From: Bifidobacterium sp. ESL0690
GTDB taxonomy: Bacteria > Actinomycetota > Actinomycetes > Actinomycetales > Bifidobacteriaceae
Assembly (NCBI RefSeq): GCF_029392315.1
Contig: NZ_CP113939.1
Span: 2,232,001 to 2,296,000, forward strand
Direction of reading: 5' to 3'
DNA length: 64,000 nucleotides
Shown here: piece by piece, positions 50,066 through 60,225 of the stretch
How positions within the stretch are numbered: position 1 is the first letter of the stretch
How the letters are laid out: every line of letters begins with the position of its first letter
Program-made: the position numbers and the translations under genes
Notes under the pieces: generated by a model
Told to the model about the DNA's origin: nothing
The model's input: only the letters and a program-made list of their open reading frames with translations
The model's database searches: none

Positions 50066-51397
50066 CTATTTCTTCAGATGCATCTTGCGCAAAATCTGGG
50101 CAAGCAGACGCGGGCGGCGCAGGAGGTTCGTGCCTTCTTTGGCGGCGTCGGGAGCGCCATTAAGGGAGTAGGTGTAGACCTTGTTCGAGCTCGATTTGCC
50201 GACCAAGTCGCCGAACTCGAGCAGCTGGGTGCGCGGTTCATAAGGGTGACGGATGTCGAACTCAAGAAGACGCGCCGCACGCTGCGCCGGAGCCGGGCCG
50301 TAGGAGCCGAAACCGCAGGTGGGCGTGGCGACAAGCGTCAGACCGTCAGTCGTACCGACGAACCGGTTGCGGTGGTCGTGGCCGGCCAGCAGCGCGAAAT
50401 AGCCGTCCGTCGACTTGAGGATATCGAATTCACCGGTATCGGTGTCGGGGCAGCTCACGCCCTCCCCCAGGAAACTGCCGGGCAGCGTCTTGGACTTGTC
50501 GATGACGTAATTATGGCCGGCGAACGTGCGATAGCCCTCCACAGCGTGCGCGGCGGTGGCCGGCACCTCCTTGAGCAGATCGTAATATTGCGGCACCGGA
50601 ATGTGCTGGAAAACAATCGACTTGGCGCCGACCAGCTTCGGGGCCACTTTCAGGAAGTCAAGCGCCCGCTGGCTGGGCGCGCCATAGCCGCCGAGCTTGC
50701 CGTAATCGCCGGAATTGAAGATCACCAGGCCGAGCACATTGTCGCTTTTGTGGTCCTCGCTGACCGGGAGCACAAACGTACCCGCCTCGCAAGGATAGAT
50801 GTACTGATCCGGCAGACCGCTGCCAGGCTGTTTGCGCGGCCGGTCGGAACGCTTGATGGGCGGCTCCGGGTTCAGACAACCGGGAAATTCGCGATAGATC
50901 TCATCAAGTTCCGCGTTGGAAAGACCACACTGGAAGTCATGGTTGCCGTAGGTCACGGCCCACGGAACATGGCGCTCAATCAGCGGGGCGAGGAACTGCG
51001 AAATCTCCTGCCGCGCAAGCTCTCGGGTGTGCTCGAGCTCGGTGTTGCGCTGGTTTGTCGCCGCTGTACCCATCGACCATTTCTGCGGCGTCCACGTACG
51101 CTTACGGAAGGTCTTCGCGTACGCCTTGTCGTAGCCGGCAATCTGGTTGCCGGAGAAAATGACGATATCGGGCCGGGAGCTGTCGACCGCGGCTTCGATA
51201 AGTTTGATGGTGTCTTTGTTGACCTTCGGGCCGTCCTGTATATCGGCCAAGACCAGGACGCGGAACTTGCCGGAATCGTGGAACTGCAGGCGGCCGAGAC
51301 GCACCGAGACGGAAACTGGCCGGGTGTCGCCCTCCTGTACAGGCTGAATCCTCGGCTTAGACGAAAGACCATGCGTTCCGCGTGTCTGCTCAGTCAT
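50066..51397 (-). CDS. Metallophosphoesterase, calcineurin-like
   Basis: This 443-residue soluble protein has the five metal-binding blocks: VLVLADIQDG (normally DxH), FSGNQIAG (normally GD), TYGNHDFQ, FQHIPVPQ and LAGHDHRN. The GNHD and GHDH sites are intact. The first two are variant but match the family of putative phosphohydrolases found in bifidobacteria. There is no signal peptide. GAAGG lies upstream of the ATG. The substrate is unknown. Confidence 0.87.
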   Translation of the reverse strand: MTEQTRGTHGLSSKPRIQPVQEGDTRPVSVSVRLGRLQFHDSGKFRVLVLADIQDGPKVNKDTIKLIEAAVDSSRPDIVIFSGNQIAGYDKAYAKTFRKRTWTPQKWSMGTAATNQRNTELEHTRELARQEISQFLAPLIERHVPWAVTYGNHDFQCGLSNAELDEIYREFPGCLNPEPPIKRSDRPRKQPGSGLPDQYIYPCEAGTFVLPVSEDHKSDNVLGLVIFNSGDYGKLGGYGAPSQRALDFLKVAPKLVGAKSIVFQHIPVPQYYDLLKEVPATAAHAVEGYRTFAGHNYVIDKSKTLPGSFLGEGVSCPDTDTGEFDILKSTDGYFALLAGHDHRNRFVGTTDGLTLVATPTCGFGSYGPAPAQRAARLLEFDIRHPYEPRTQLLEFGDLVGKSSSNKVYTYSLNGAPDAAKEGTNLLRRPRLLAQILRKMHLKK

Positions 51398-51485
51398 GAT
51401 TCCAACCTTCGTGTCGTTGACAATCCCACCAATACCACCAGCATCATTACCTCATTACTGGAACATTATCCCACAATAATAAAAA

Positions 51486-51510
51486 ACCTCGCAACTTATA
51501 AAGCTGCGAG
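51486..51510 (-). terminator. Terminator after the tRNA pair
   Basis: Stem CCTCGCA / TGCGAGG is followed on the minus strand by TTTTTT. It lies 14 bp beyond the 3' end of tRNA-Gln. Confidence 0.85.
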
Positions 51511-51524
51511 GCTTTTGCATCTTT

Positions 51525-51597
51525 GCTGGGGTACCTGGACTCGAACCAAGAACAACTGAACCAGAATCAGCCGTGTTGCCAATTACACCATACCCCA
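51525..51597 (-). tRNA. tRNA-Gln (CUG)
   Basis: A 73-nt cloverleaf on the minus strand: 5' TGGGGTA pairs with TACCCCA, the anticodon loop is TTCTGGT (anticodon CTG) and the T arm has GGTTCGAGTCC. CCA is not fully encoded. Confidence 0.93.
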
Positions 51598-51638
51598 ATT
51601 GGCTTGGTGCTGTAGCCGAAAGCAACTATAGCACTTCG

Positions 51639-51711
51639 TACCTCCAACCGGATTTGAACCGGTGTTGGCGCCGTGAGAGGGCGTAGTCCTAGACCGCTAG
51701 ACGATGGAGGC
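51639..51711 (-). tRNA. tRNA-Glu (CUC)
   Basis: A 73-nt cloverleaf on the minus strand starting GCCTCCA, with the anticodon loop CCCTCTCA region (anticodon CTC) and T arm GGTTCAAATCC. It lies 41 bp upstream of tRNA-Gln and downstream of gltX, whose enzyme charges it. Confidence 0.93.
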
Positions 51712-51775
51712 TTAACTTATCGCTGCCCTTCCCAAGGCAACAAACTAGTAGTTTATAGGAAAGGTCGAATAAGCG

Positions 51776-51818
51776 CAACCCGGCGTGTTGACTTCGCCTG
51801 AAGCCGAACGCCGGGTTG
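51776..51818 (-). terminator. Terminator after gltX
   Basis: Perfect 11-bp stem CAACCCGGCGT / ACGCCGGGTTG with a 21-nt loop, 39 bp beyond the gltX stop on the minus strand. Confidence 0.7.
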
Positions 51819-51856
51819 TGCCTTACCGAAAACTCACTTAATGGATTTCGCCTGCT

Positions 51857-53380
51857 TTACAGATGCTCACGCAAGCCCTTGAGACGGGCGAGGGTCAGCG
51901 GCTTGCCGACAATCTCCATGGACTCGAAGAGCGGCGGGGAGACGCGACGGCCGGACATGGCCACGCGCACCGGGCCGAACGCCAGACGCGGCTTGAAACC
52001 GCCGTCCTCGACCAGCGCCTTGTTGAGCGTCTCATGCAGGTTGTCGGTCTTCCAATCGGCTTCGTCAACCTCAGCGAGCGCAGCAATGGCCTTGTCGAGC
52101 ACCTCAGGGGCGGAGTCCTTGAGAGTCTTGCGAGCGTCGTCTTCCGGCTCGATGTACTCGGCCTCGCTCAGCAGGCTTCCGGCCATGCCAGCGACCTCGC
52201 CAAGCAGACGTACACGCGGCTGAACCAGCGGAGCGGCAGCGGTGAGAATCGTGCGTTCGCGGTCGGTGAGCGCATCCCAGGAATCGGCGGAGACCACGCC
52301 GTCGAGGTGCAGGTACGGCACGGAGCGGTTGAGGAAGTCCTGCGGCTCAAGCATGCGGATGTGCTCGGCGTTGATGGAGATGGCCTTGTCGATGTCGAAG
52401 TGGGCCGGGTTGGCCTTGACGTCACGGATGTCGAACTTCTCGACCATTTCGTCCATACTGAAGACGTCGCGGTCGGGTGCGATCGACCAGCCAAGCAGCG
52501 CCAGATAGTTCAAAAGGCCTTCGGGAATGAAGCCATTTTCGCGATGCAGGAAGAGGTTGGATTCGGGGTCGCGCTTGGAGAGCTTCTTCTTGCCCTTGCC
52601 CATGACGTAGGGCATGTGGCCGAAGAGCGGCATCTCCTTGGCAATGCCAAGCTTCATCAGGTAACGGTAGAGCACGACCTGGCGGGGCGTGGAGCTCAGG
52701 AGGTCCTCGCCGCGCAGCACGACGTTGATGCGCATAAGCGCGTCATCGACCGGGTTGGTTAGCGTGTAAAGCGGGTCACCGTTCGGGCGCACGATGACGT
52801 AATCAGGGACGCTGCCAGCCTTGAACTCGATATGGCCGCGGATAAGATCGTCGAAAGCGATATCCTCATCGGGCATCTTGATGCGCAGCGCGGGCTTGCG
52901 GCCCTCGGCCTTGAACGCGGCCTTCTGCTCGTCGGTCAGGTTGCGGTCGTAGCCGTCGTAACCGAAGGCCTTGGGGCGACCAGCGGCGACGTTACGCGCC
53001 TGAATCTCCTCGGAGGTGGAATAGGACTCGTAGGCATAGCCGGCATCGAGCAGCTTCTGGGCAACGTCCTTATAGATGTCACCGCGCTCGGACTGACGGT
53101 ACGGGCCGTCGGGGCCACCGACGTTGATACCCTCATCCCAGTCGAGATGGAGCCAGTTCAGGGCATCGAGGATCTGGTTGTAGCTTTCCTCGGTGTCGCG
53201 CACGTTGTCGGTGTCTTCGATACGGAAGACGAAGGTGCCGTGCGTATGCCGCGCCTCGGCCCAGTTGAAGAGGGCGGTGCGCACCATGCCGACATGCGGC
53301 GTGCCAGTCGGTGACGGACAGAAGCGAACACGAACGTCTTTGGGCAGTTCAGGTCTTGAATCAGTAGCGTTTTCAGTCAT
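51857..53380 (-). CDS. gltX: Glutamate-tRNA ligase
   Basis: This 507-residue class I aminoacyl-tRNA synthetase charges tRNA-Glu. The HIGH-type motif is in [15 protein letters not shown] and the KMSKS-type motif is [23 protein letters not shown] is family-typical. The ATG at 53380 gives the standard length and begins 10 residues before the conserved core; the longer open frame upstream has no support. Confidence 0.96.
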   Translation of the reverse strand: MTENATDSRPELPKDVRVRFCPSPTGTPHVGMVRTALFNWAEARHTHGTFVFRIEDTDNVRDTEESYNQILDALNWLHLDWDEGINVGGPDGPYRQSERGDIYKDVAQKLLDAGYAYESYSTSEEIQARNVAAGRPKAFGYDGYDRNLTDEQKAAFKAEGRKPALRIKMPDEDIAFDDLIRGHIEFKAGSVPDYVIVRPNGDPLYTLTNPVDDALMRINVVLRGEDLLSSTPRQVVLYRYLMKLGIAKEMPLFGHMPYVMGKGKKKLSKRDPESNLFLHRENGFIPEGLLNYLALLGWSIAPDRDVFSMDEMVEKFDIRDVKANPAHFDIDKAISINAEHIRMLEPQDFLNRSVPYLHLDGVVSADSWDALTDRERTILTAAAPLVQPRVRLLGEVAGMAGSLLSEAEYIEPEDDARKTLKDSAPEVLDKAIAALAEVDEADWKTDNLHETLNKALVEDGGFKPRLAFGPVRVAMSGRRVSPPLFESMEIVGKPLTLARLKGLREHL

Positions 53381-53481
53381 AGCCCCATTATGCCGCGCGT
53401 GATTGACGGGAGTGCAGGTTTCGCGGCTCAAAAGCCCGATATACCGCCTTTTGTAAGCAAAAAAGTAGATACCACTGTCAA

Positions 53482-56400
53482 TCAATCTGGCAAAGCGACG
53501 GTTCTGATGGTGTGGTGACCGGACTCGAGTGGGGGCAGAAGCCATGAATTGGGCGGGCAACGAACGCCGGCGATGGATCTGGGCTCAGTGATTTGTTCGG
53601 CGTCGCAGGGCTTGTGGTCGACCAAGACCATGCCCATCGAGCCGTCGTGCAGCACCTGCAACTCACAATCATGTAGCTGTTCGTGCCGGACTTGAATCGA
53701 GTCGTCGCGCAGCGGAGGCAAAACGACCAGAGCGCTGCAATTTGGGGGCACGTCAATATCCAGTTGCAGACATCCCTCGCCCCGTGCCGGACGGTTATGG
53801 CGTTTCGTCTCGTTGGGTACGTCGATCTCCAGTTGCGGACACCCCTTACCTGCAGCCACATTCTCGGAAGGTCCGGAAGAATCCACTGAATCCATCGCCG
53901 TCGAAATTATGCCACTGCCTGCTTTTCGGCAGTGGATCTCGATGGTACCGGAGCGAACGGGGACTTTTACCTCAGCCTCTTGGACGTCGCCAAGCTGCGG
54001 CATGACCAAGAACGTGCGATAACCAGGTTCAATCGGACGGACGCCAAGCAGACCTTGTGGCAGAAGATAGACGGGCGAAGCAGCCCAGGGATGCGAGTAG
54101 GTGAGGTTCGGCTTAAGGCCCGGGTCCCAGGCCTCCATTGTGCCGCCACCTTGAGCGTGAAGCATATTGCTCCAGGTTCGGCGGCCTTCCGGAGCGGCAA
54201 TCAGCGCATTGGCATCCGCTCCATAACCGGCACGATAGAGGCCGTCGAGATAAACCGCGGCCGTATAGACGCTGCAGGCCATCCCCCGCGAACGCAAGTA
54301 GTCGGCCACCTTTGACAACCCTTCTTCCGGAATCTGTCCGAATGCGAGCGCAAATGCGGAAGCATGCAGCGAGCAATGGTTGATACGCAGGGCCCTGATT
54401 GATTGACTGAGTTCAGCATCATTACCAGTTTGGGTAATGGCCGAATCGGCAGAATTCCAACCCTGTCGATTTTCTGTTGCGTTTTCATTGCCCATTTTTT
54501 GAGGGATATTTGTCGGAGAACTCTCCGGCTTCAGACAATGCGAAATCCCTGATTTACCATTTGCTGATTGAGGGACGTCGATAAGGCCGTCGCAATACGC
54601 ACCTTGTGATTCGTCGTAAAGCCAAGTATTGATACCCTTGCGAATACGTTTTGAACGTGTGTCGAATAATTCGGCATCGTCATTCTCACCAACGACCCGC
54701 GCCATCCCTGCCATATCGGCATACACCTGCGAAGCCAACGCATTGACGACGGTGTTCACGCGGCCAAAAACAAAACCGTCGCGTTCGCTTTGCGGCCAGT
54801 CAACCAAGTCGCCATCGGTATGACTCGATTCGCCGGGATCTTTGACAATAAAGCCGAAGGTCTCGTTCCAGAACCGTTCCGGCAGCAAGGTTTTAAGACG
54901 CTTATACTGAGCCTGCACCTGCGAGTCTTCGCCCGTATGCATCCACCAATCGTAAACCGCGAGAATCAGATACATCGGCCATTCGGTAGGCCACGTTCGG
55001 TTAGCGATCAGATAATCGACGGTATAACGAGCCAACGTCGGAGCATCATCAAGCGCAAAGTGACATTGCTGCTGAATCCATGCATCCGCCTCGTAGGGGG
55101 CGCGCTCACGGGTCCAGGAATCCGCATAAATATTGCCGTTGCAAGCATCGATGGTGTGAGCGCAAAGCCGCCAGACGTCGTTCAGAGTTTGATCTGAAGA
55201 ACAGAAATCGGCGTCACTTGTCGTCTTGGGATAAACCAACGCCGAAGCTTCGACTTCAAACTGCCCCGAATCAATGAGCTCGGAGATGTTTAGCCAAGAA
55301 TCATTTGCACCATGGAATCCTGCCACCTCTGTACCATCTCGATCCATCGCACGAGAGAAGAAGCGAGCTTCCGCGCCACCTTGTATGGTTTGGTCATTTT
55401 GTGTAGCAGAATCATCATTACCGCAAGAATCAGAGTTATAGAAATCGTCACTCTTTGCAGCATGAAGCTCAACATAACGAAAAACACGCATTCCCCATGT
55501 TTCCAGCGCACCATCGGCCTTTCCGTTGCCTTCGCCGCTACCATCCGTTGACTTGATATGCCAACGGTCCTCATAGACGTTGGAGGTGTTGAGATGGTAT
55601 TTGACGGTTCCATCGTCATTAAGCACTTCACCATATCTGATGTCTAATTCCAGCGATTTCGGACAATGCGAGCGCACCCGCACACCACCGATTTGCACAC
55701 TGCCGAAATCAAGCACCACTCCCCCGTCAGTTAGGGAGGAAACAGCAACCGGATTCCAGTGACGCAGCTGCAATTTGTCGGTCGGAGTCGGCTCAAGCCT
55801 TGTGAAAGCCGGCTTTTCTACGGCATTGGACCATGCAGAATCGTCAAAACCTGGTTCATCGAAACCAAATGGGTAATATTGCGAATCGATGTTTTCAGCG
55901 GGTGCCTCAAAATACTGCGTTCCTATCGAAGCGCTGTCTGGATAGACACGGATGCCAAGCATGGCTTTCCAGCTGGAATCAGTGACATAATGGCGCACTT
56001 CGCCATCGATAAATTCGACATCGAGCTGAGCTGCAAAACGCTGATCTTCAAGGGTGTAGGCGAGTACGCCAAGAGCATTGGCTCCGGGGTGCAGCAAATC
56101 CGTGACATCGTAACCATCCACGCGAGTTTCATCGCCAATCGGAAAGACAGGCCCGCAGCCCACAAACGAACCGTTAGCCCACATCCGATAGATAAACTGA
56201 CGGGCCGGACGAGTCGAAGACCCGGTGGCGTACAGGCTCGCCCACAATATCGGCTTATCGGGCAGCGTGATTTCGGTGCGAAGAAAAGCCCAGCCGCGTG
56301 AGTTTTCGGAATTTTCGGAAATGCTTGAAACATCAGCCCAAATCGGTGTCGCCTGCCATCGTTCCGCCGGCCAGAAACCGAAAGTAACAGGAACGGCCCA

Positions 56401-56853
56401 CTCGAATTCGTCGTCATCAGTGGTGTCTAATTTACTGGCACTTTCTTCACTTACGTTGTGCCTATAGCCAAGGGTTATCGCATCAGATTCAGAAGAAAAA
56501 GCGTTCAAAACCGTTCTGACGTCAACGTTTCGAGATTTGTTCGACGTGTCGGTTTCCGCAGATTCTGCGATGCCATACCACAAACGAAGTGATGCCCAAT
56601 ATCTATGGCCTGGTTCCAACGGCACTGCAGACAACGGAACGCCTTCGAAACCGTCGCCGACGACTTTGCCGCTATCCCAGATATCGCCAACGCCAACCGC
56701 GGCCTTTGCCGGAGTGCTTGCGACAACGACCTGATAGGCCACCGCATCACCGGCTTCGGCATCATCACCGCTTTCCCGCCATCGAAGCACAGGAGTGGAA
56801 TCGCAGGCCAAATCGATCGGATTTACCCTGTCGTTAATCAGAATTTGTATCAC
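53482..56853 (-). CDS. GH78 alpha-L-rhamnosidase
   Basis: This 1,123-residue protein is without a signal peptide, so likely cytoplasmic. It has N-terminal beta domains ([19 protein letters not shown]), the Bac_rhamnosid region ([33 protein letters not shown]), an (alpha/alpha)6 barrel with the acidic block [15 protein letters not shown], and a C-terminal beta domain. It removes alpha-L-rhamnose from plant glycosides or polysaccharides. GTG 56853 has AGGAAG upstream. Near the C-terminus a 23-residue unit is duplicated ([10 protein letters not shown] / [10 protein letters not shown]). An Asn/Ser/Glu-rich insert lies at about 770-810. Confidence 0.87.
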   Translation of the reverse strand: MIQILINDRVNPIDLACDSTPVLRWRESGDDAEAGDAVAYQVVVASTPAKAAVGVGDIWDSGKVVGDGFEGVPLSAVPLEPGHRYWASLRLWYGIAESAETDTSNKSRNVDVRTVLNAFSSESDAITLGYRHNVSEESASKLDTTDDDEFEWAVPVTFGFWPAERWQATPIWADVSSISENSENSRGWAFLRTEITLPDKPILWASLYATGSSTRPARQFIYRMWANGSFVGCGPVFPIGDETRVDGYDVTDLLHPGANALGVLAYTLEDQRFAAQLDVEFIDGEVRHYVTDSSWKAMLGIRVYPDSASIGTQYFEAPAENIDSQYYPFGFDEPGFDDSAWSNAVEKPAFTRLEPTPTDKLQLRHWNPVAVSSLTDGGVVLDFGSVQIGGVRVRSHCPKSLELDIRYGEVLNDDGTVKYHLNTSNVYEDRWHIKSTDGSGEGNGKADGALETWGMRVFRYVELHAAKSDDFYNSDSCGNDDSATQNDQTIQGGAEARFFSRAMDRDGTEVAGFHGANDSWLNISELIDSGQFEVEASALVYPKTTSDADFCSSDQTLNDVWRLCAHTIDACNGNIYADSWTRERAPYEADAWIQQQCHFALDDAPTLARYTVDYLIANRTWPTEWPMYLILAVYDWWMHTGEDSQVQAQYKRLKTLLPERFWNETFGFIVKDPGESSHTDGDLVDWPQSERDGFVFGRVNTVVNALASQVYADMAGMARVVGENDDAELFDTRSKRIRKGINTWLYDESQGAYCDGLIDVPQSANGKSGISHCLKPESSPTNIPQKMGNENATENRQGWNSADSAITQTGNDAELSQSIRALRINHCSLHASAFALAFGQIPEEGLSKVADYLRSRGMACSVYTAAVYLDGLYRAGYGADANALIAAPEGRRTWSNMLHAQGGGTMEAWDPGLKPNLTYSHPWAASPVYLLPQGLLGVRPIEPGYRTFLVMPQLGDVQEAEVKVPVRSGTIEIHCRKAGSGIISTAMDSVDSSGPSENVAAGKGCPQLEIDVPNETKRHNRPARGEGCLQLDIDVPPNCSALVVLPPLRDDSIQVRHEQLHDCELQVLHDGSMGMVLVDHKPCDAEQITEPRSIAGVRCPPNSWLLPPLESGHHTIRTVALPD

Positions 56854-56972
56854 AAAATCACACTTCCTTGTGCAGATTCGGAATTTGCCGCAAACGTAGC
56901 AAGACCAATGAAGCCATCTTGTATATCAAAACTTTGCAACCAACATCGAAACATACACCGTCACGAAGCCCG

Positions 56973-57863
56973 TTACTGCCGATAATCGCTCATTGACGAG
57001 AACAAGCCGGACATACCGCCACCACCGCCGTTCGCCGGCTTTTCGCTGTCGCCAGTGTAGAGCTCGATGAGTTTCTTGTCGCCGGACTCACGGGCCAACG
57101 CCTCGAAAAGCACGTCAGCCTGCCAACGCGCCGAAGCCCAGACGATATACCAGATGATGCCGGTGAACAGCAGGCCGGTGATAATCGGCGAGCTTGCCAT
57201 CCCCCAGAAGTAGCCGAAGACGGCGATGCCGCTGATCACGATCATATAGATTCGCCGAGCGGAAAGCAGCACGCCGTTTTTCACGACCGCGTACCATTTC
57301 GCGTTCGGATATTCCACGACGAGCACGAGCGAAACCAGCAGGGACTGGATAAGGAAGATGATGCAGATAGAAAGGACCGGCACCATCAAAGCGCCGAAAC
57401 CGAGCTTCATCATGATCTGCATCGAATAGGAGAACGCGAAAATGAAGAACCCGTAAATCGCACCTTGCACAATCGCGCGGGGAAGTAGACGGATGAAAGC
57501 GCGGAAATAGGGACGGATGCAGGCCGCGCTGTCATCCGGCGGAACATAGGGGCCGGCAATCCAATCCGGAGGCCGATAGCCTTCGTTGAGCATACGGACG
57601 CGGCGTTTGCTCGCACGACCGAATAATGTCGGTTGGTCGCGGAAAAGCGCGAAACCGGCGGCGATACCGGGCGAACTGAGAACCAGTGCCAAGGTCAACG
57701 CCGGGTAATAGTCCAGATTCTGCACCACCACCCAAATAGCGATCAGCGGAATAATGCCGACGAAAATGCACCAACCCGCCATCAGCAGGACGTAGACGCT
57801 GTTGGCTATCAGGCCGAAAGCCTCACCAAGGTTGTGGTTCTTGCCGTTTGATGCTGCAGCCAT
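56973..57863 (-). CDS. DUF624 (YesL-like) membrane protein
   Basis: This 296-residue protein has about five or six hydrophobic helices and a Gly-rich cytoplasmic end. YesL/DUF624 proteins neighbour carbohydrate ABC importers and glycosidases in Gram-positive bacteria; the role is unknown. GGGGAG precedes the start. It lies between the rhamnosidase and the ABC permeases on the same strand, which supports membership of the same pathway. Confidence 0.78.
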   Translation of the reverse strand: MAAASNGKNHNLGEAFGLIANSVYVLLMAGWCIFVGIIPLIAIWVVVQNLDYYPALTLALVLSSPGIAAGFALFRDQPTLFGRASKRRVRMLNEGYRPPDWIAGPYVPPDDSAACIRPYFRAFIRLLPRAIVQGAIYGFFIFAFSYSMQIMMKLGFGALMVPVLSICIIFLIQSLLVSLVLVVEYPNAKWYAVVKNGVLLSARRIYMIVISGIAVFGYFWGMASSPIITGLLFTGIIWYIVWASARWQADVLFEALARESGDKKLIELYTGDSEKPANGGGGGMSGLFSSMSDYRQ

Positions 57864-58012
57864 CACGCACTCCCCTTCCGTCTTGGGTTATGGAACGTTC
57901 CGGAATGCCTTATTCGCAACGTCATAATGGTTATCGATTTGCAGTATTTATTATCTATATATGTAATAAAATACAGCAATACGAAACCATAGAAATACAG
58001 AAATAACGGCGA

Positions 58013-58066
58013 AAATCCGATGCGTGCGCCGCAAAAACATCACTGCACTCTGCACACATCGGATTC
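58013..58066 (-). terminator. Terminator after the ABC permease genes
   Basis: Arms AATCCGATGCGTGC and GCACACATCGGATT pair over 14 bp with one mismatch around a 26-nt loop. TT follows on the minus strand. It lies 25 bp beyond the stop at 58091. Confidence 0.6.
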
Positions 58067-58090
58067 TCACCTTTCACGAAACCGGTAGAA

Positions 58091-58996
58091 TCAGCCCTTC
58101 ATGCCGGAGGTTGCGATGCCTTCGATGAACTGCTTCTGGCCGATGAGGAAGACGATGATAATCGGGAGCACCGAGATGACGGAGCCGGTCATAATCATCG
58201 CGTAATCAGCGTTGTACTGCGAGATGAACTGCTTCAAGCCGATCTGGATGGTCCACAGGTTTGCGGAACGCAAGTAGATCAACGGGCCCATGTAGTCGTT
58301 CCACGTGTTGGTGAAGGTGATGATCGCCAACGCCGCGATGGACGGGCCGGAAAGCGGAAGCACGATCTTCCAGTAGATGCCGAACTCGCTCAGGCCGTCA
58401 AGTCTTGCCGCTTCCGACAAGTCCTCGGGTATCGTGTCGTAGAACTGTTTCATCATGAACACGCCGAACGCGCCGAACGCCTGTAGCAAAATGATCGACC
58501 AACGGGTGTCGGAAAGGCCGACGGCCGCGATCATCTTGAACTGCGGAATCATGTAGGCCTGCCACGGCACGGCCATCGTCGCGATATAGACCAGGAACAG
58601 GGCGTTGTGGCCGCGGAACGGAATCTTCGAGAAGCCGTAGGCAGCGAACGAACCAGTGAAGACCTGCAACGCCGTGACGATGATCGCGAAGAACAGCGTG
58701 TTCAGAATCCATGTGGTCATGTTGGACTTCGTCCAGATGGCCGCGTAATTATGCCACTGCCATGCCGAGGGGAACCACTTGATCGGCACCGTATAGACTT
58801 CGTTGTTCGGCTTCAGGGACGAAAGCACCATCCAGAAGAACGGCAACAGCGTGAACGCGGCCACGAAAATCATGGCAAGATAGCCGACAATCGTGCCGAC
58901 GATCTTCAGCGGGGACTTGGGCTTCTTGTTGAAGGGGATCTCGGGCGCTACGGCACCGGCCTCAGCCAATTGAGGAGCTACTGCTTGCGTAGACAT
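58091..58996 (-). CDS. Carbohydrate ABC transporter permease (MalG type)
   Basis: This 301-residue protein has six transmembrane helices. The ATPase-coupling EAA loop reads EAARLDGLSEFGIYWKIVLP. The ending FIEGIATSGMKG is typical of CUT1 MalG-like permeases. It begins 1 bp after the partner permease stop and works with it to import an oligosaccharide or glycoside. Confidence 0.93.
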   Translation of the reverse strand: MSTQAVAPQLAEAGAVAPEIPFNKKPKSPLKIVGTIVGYLAMIFVAAFTLLPFFWMVLSSLKPNNEVYTVPIKWFPSAWQWHNYAAIWTKSNMTTWILNTLFFAIIVTALQVFTGSFAAYGFSKIPFRGHNALFLVYIATMAVPWQAYMIPQFKMIAAVGLSDTRWSIILLQAFGAFGVFMMKQFYDTIPEDLSEAARLDGLSEFGIYWKIVLPLSGPSIAALAIITFTNTWNDYMGPLIYLRSANLWTIQIGLKQFISQYNADYAMIMTGSVISVLPIIIVFLIGQKQFIEGIATSGMKG

Positions 58997-58997
58997 A

Positions 58998-60005
58998 TTA
59001 GTTCTCCTTCGAATTGTTGTACCAGAACTGGATCAGCGTGACCACCATACAGATGAACAGCAATACCAACGAAACCGCCGAAGCATAGCCGTAATCACCG
59101 TTATCGAAGGCCACCGAGTAGATGTACTGGGCGAGCACTTCCGTGGTCGTTCCAGGTCCGCCATCGGTCATGATCAAGGTCAGATCCAAGATCTTGAACG
59201 AGCCGATGGTCAACGTGACCATGACGAAGAACAGCGTCGGGCGCATGCAGGGCACCGTGACGTGCCAGAAGCGCTTCCAGCCATTCGCGCCGTCGAGCTC
59301 GGCTGCTTCGTAAAGCTCGCTGGGAATCGTCTGCAGACCGGCCAGCAGAAGAATCATGTAGTAGCCGACCTCGCGCCAAGTGCCGACGATAATGACCGCG
59401 GGCATTGCCCACTTGGTGGAACCGAGCCATCCGGGCACGTTGCCGTCGCCGACGAAAAGCTTGAGGAACTGGTTGATCGGGCCGGACTTCGGGTCGAAAA
59501 GCATGGCCCAGACCTGCGCCGCCGCCACCATGGAAGTGACATACGGCATGAACGCGACCGTGCGGAAGAAGCCACGGCCTTTGAGCTTGGAATTCAGCAA
59601 GACCGCCAGACCGAAGGCGATCGCCAACGTCAGCGGAATGTGGACCAGCGAATAGTAGAACGTGTGCCAAACGGTCTGCCAGAAGATGCGGTCATGGATC
59701 AGGCGAACCCAGTTGACTAGGCCGTTGAACACCGGCATACCGAACGCGGACCACTTGGTGAACGCGATGTAGAAGAGCGAAAGCACCGGGACCAGCGTCA
59801 GCAGGATGAAGCCGATGAAGTTAGGCGAAATGAAGATCAACCCGTTGCGAAGGTTACGATGCGAAATCGCCTTCGCATCCAATCTCCCGCCTTTTTGCCG
59901 TTGCGGTTCCGGCGGTTGGTCGTGTGCCTCGATGGCACCCGCCTCCCCTACCGCGGCGAGATCGGCACCCACCTCGGCAATATCCGAACTAGAAGAATCC
60001 GACAT
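58998..60005 (-). CDS. Carbohydrate ABC transporter permease (MalF type)
   Basis: This 335-residue CUT1 permease has about 60 Ala/Glu-rich N-terminal residues before the first helix (ISPNFIGFILLTLVPVLSLF). The EAA loop is EAAELDGANGWKRFWHVTVP. GGAGGAGG precedes the ATG at 60005. Its partner permease follows immediately; the binding protein gene lies upstream. Confidence 0.93.
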   Translation of the reverse strand: MSDSSSSDIAEVGADLAAVGEAGAIEAHDQPPEPQRQKGGRLDAKAISHRNLRNGLIFISPNFIGFILLTLVPVLSLFYIAFTKWSAFGMPVFNGLVNWVRLIHDRIFWQTVWHTFYYSLVHIPLTLAIAFGLAVLLNSKLKGRGFFRTVAFMPYVTSMVAAAQVWAMLFDPKSGPINQFLKLFVGDGNVPGWLGSTKWAMPAVIIVGTWREVGYYMILLLAGLQTIPSELYEAAELDGANGWKRFWHVTVPCMRPTLFFVMVTLTIGSFKILDLTLIMTDGGPGTTTEVLAQYIYSVAFDNGDYGYASAVSLVLLFICMVVTLIQFWYNNSKEN

Positions 60006-60144
60006 CGCTGCCTCCTCCTTGAATATGCAGCCAATGCATGCAAGCCGCCGACCGCTTCGTCGACGCCGGCTTGCCACATTTTATGATTTATTACTTATTA
60101 TTATTTATTACTACTTTTCGATAATTCTTGCTATAAAAATTGAA

Positions 60145-60202
60145 GACCGACAAGCCCTTATCCGGCAACCAAACCTGCCAACCCGATACGGACCTGCCGG
60201 TC
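60145..60202 (-). terminator. Partial terminator between binding protein and permeases
   Basis: GACCGGCA pairs with TGTCGGTC on the minus strand, followed by CAATTTTTATAG. It is a plausible attenuator giving more binding protein than permease. The flanking 60006-60144 is A+T-rich without a gene. Confidence 0.5.
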
Positions 60203-60225
60203 TCCTTGTTTAATACAGCTCAGAC

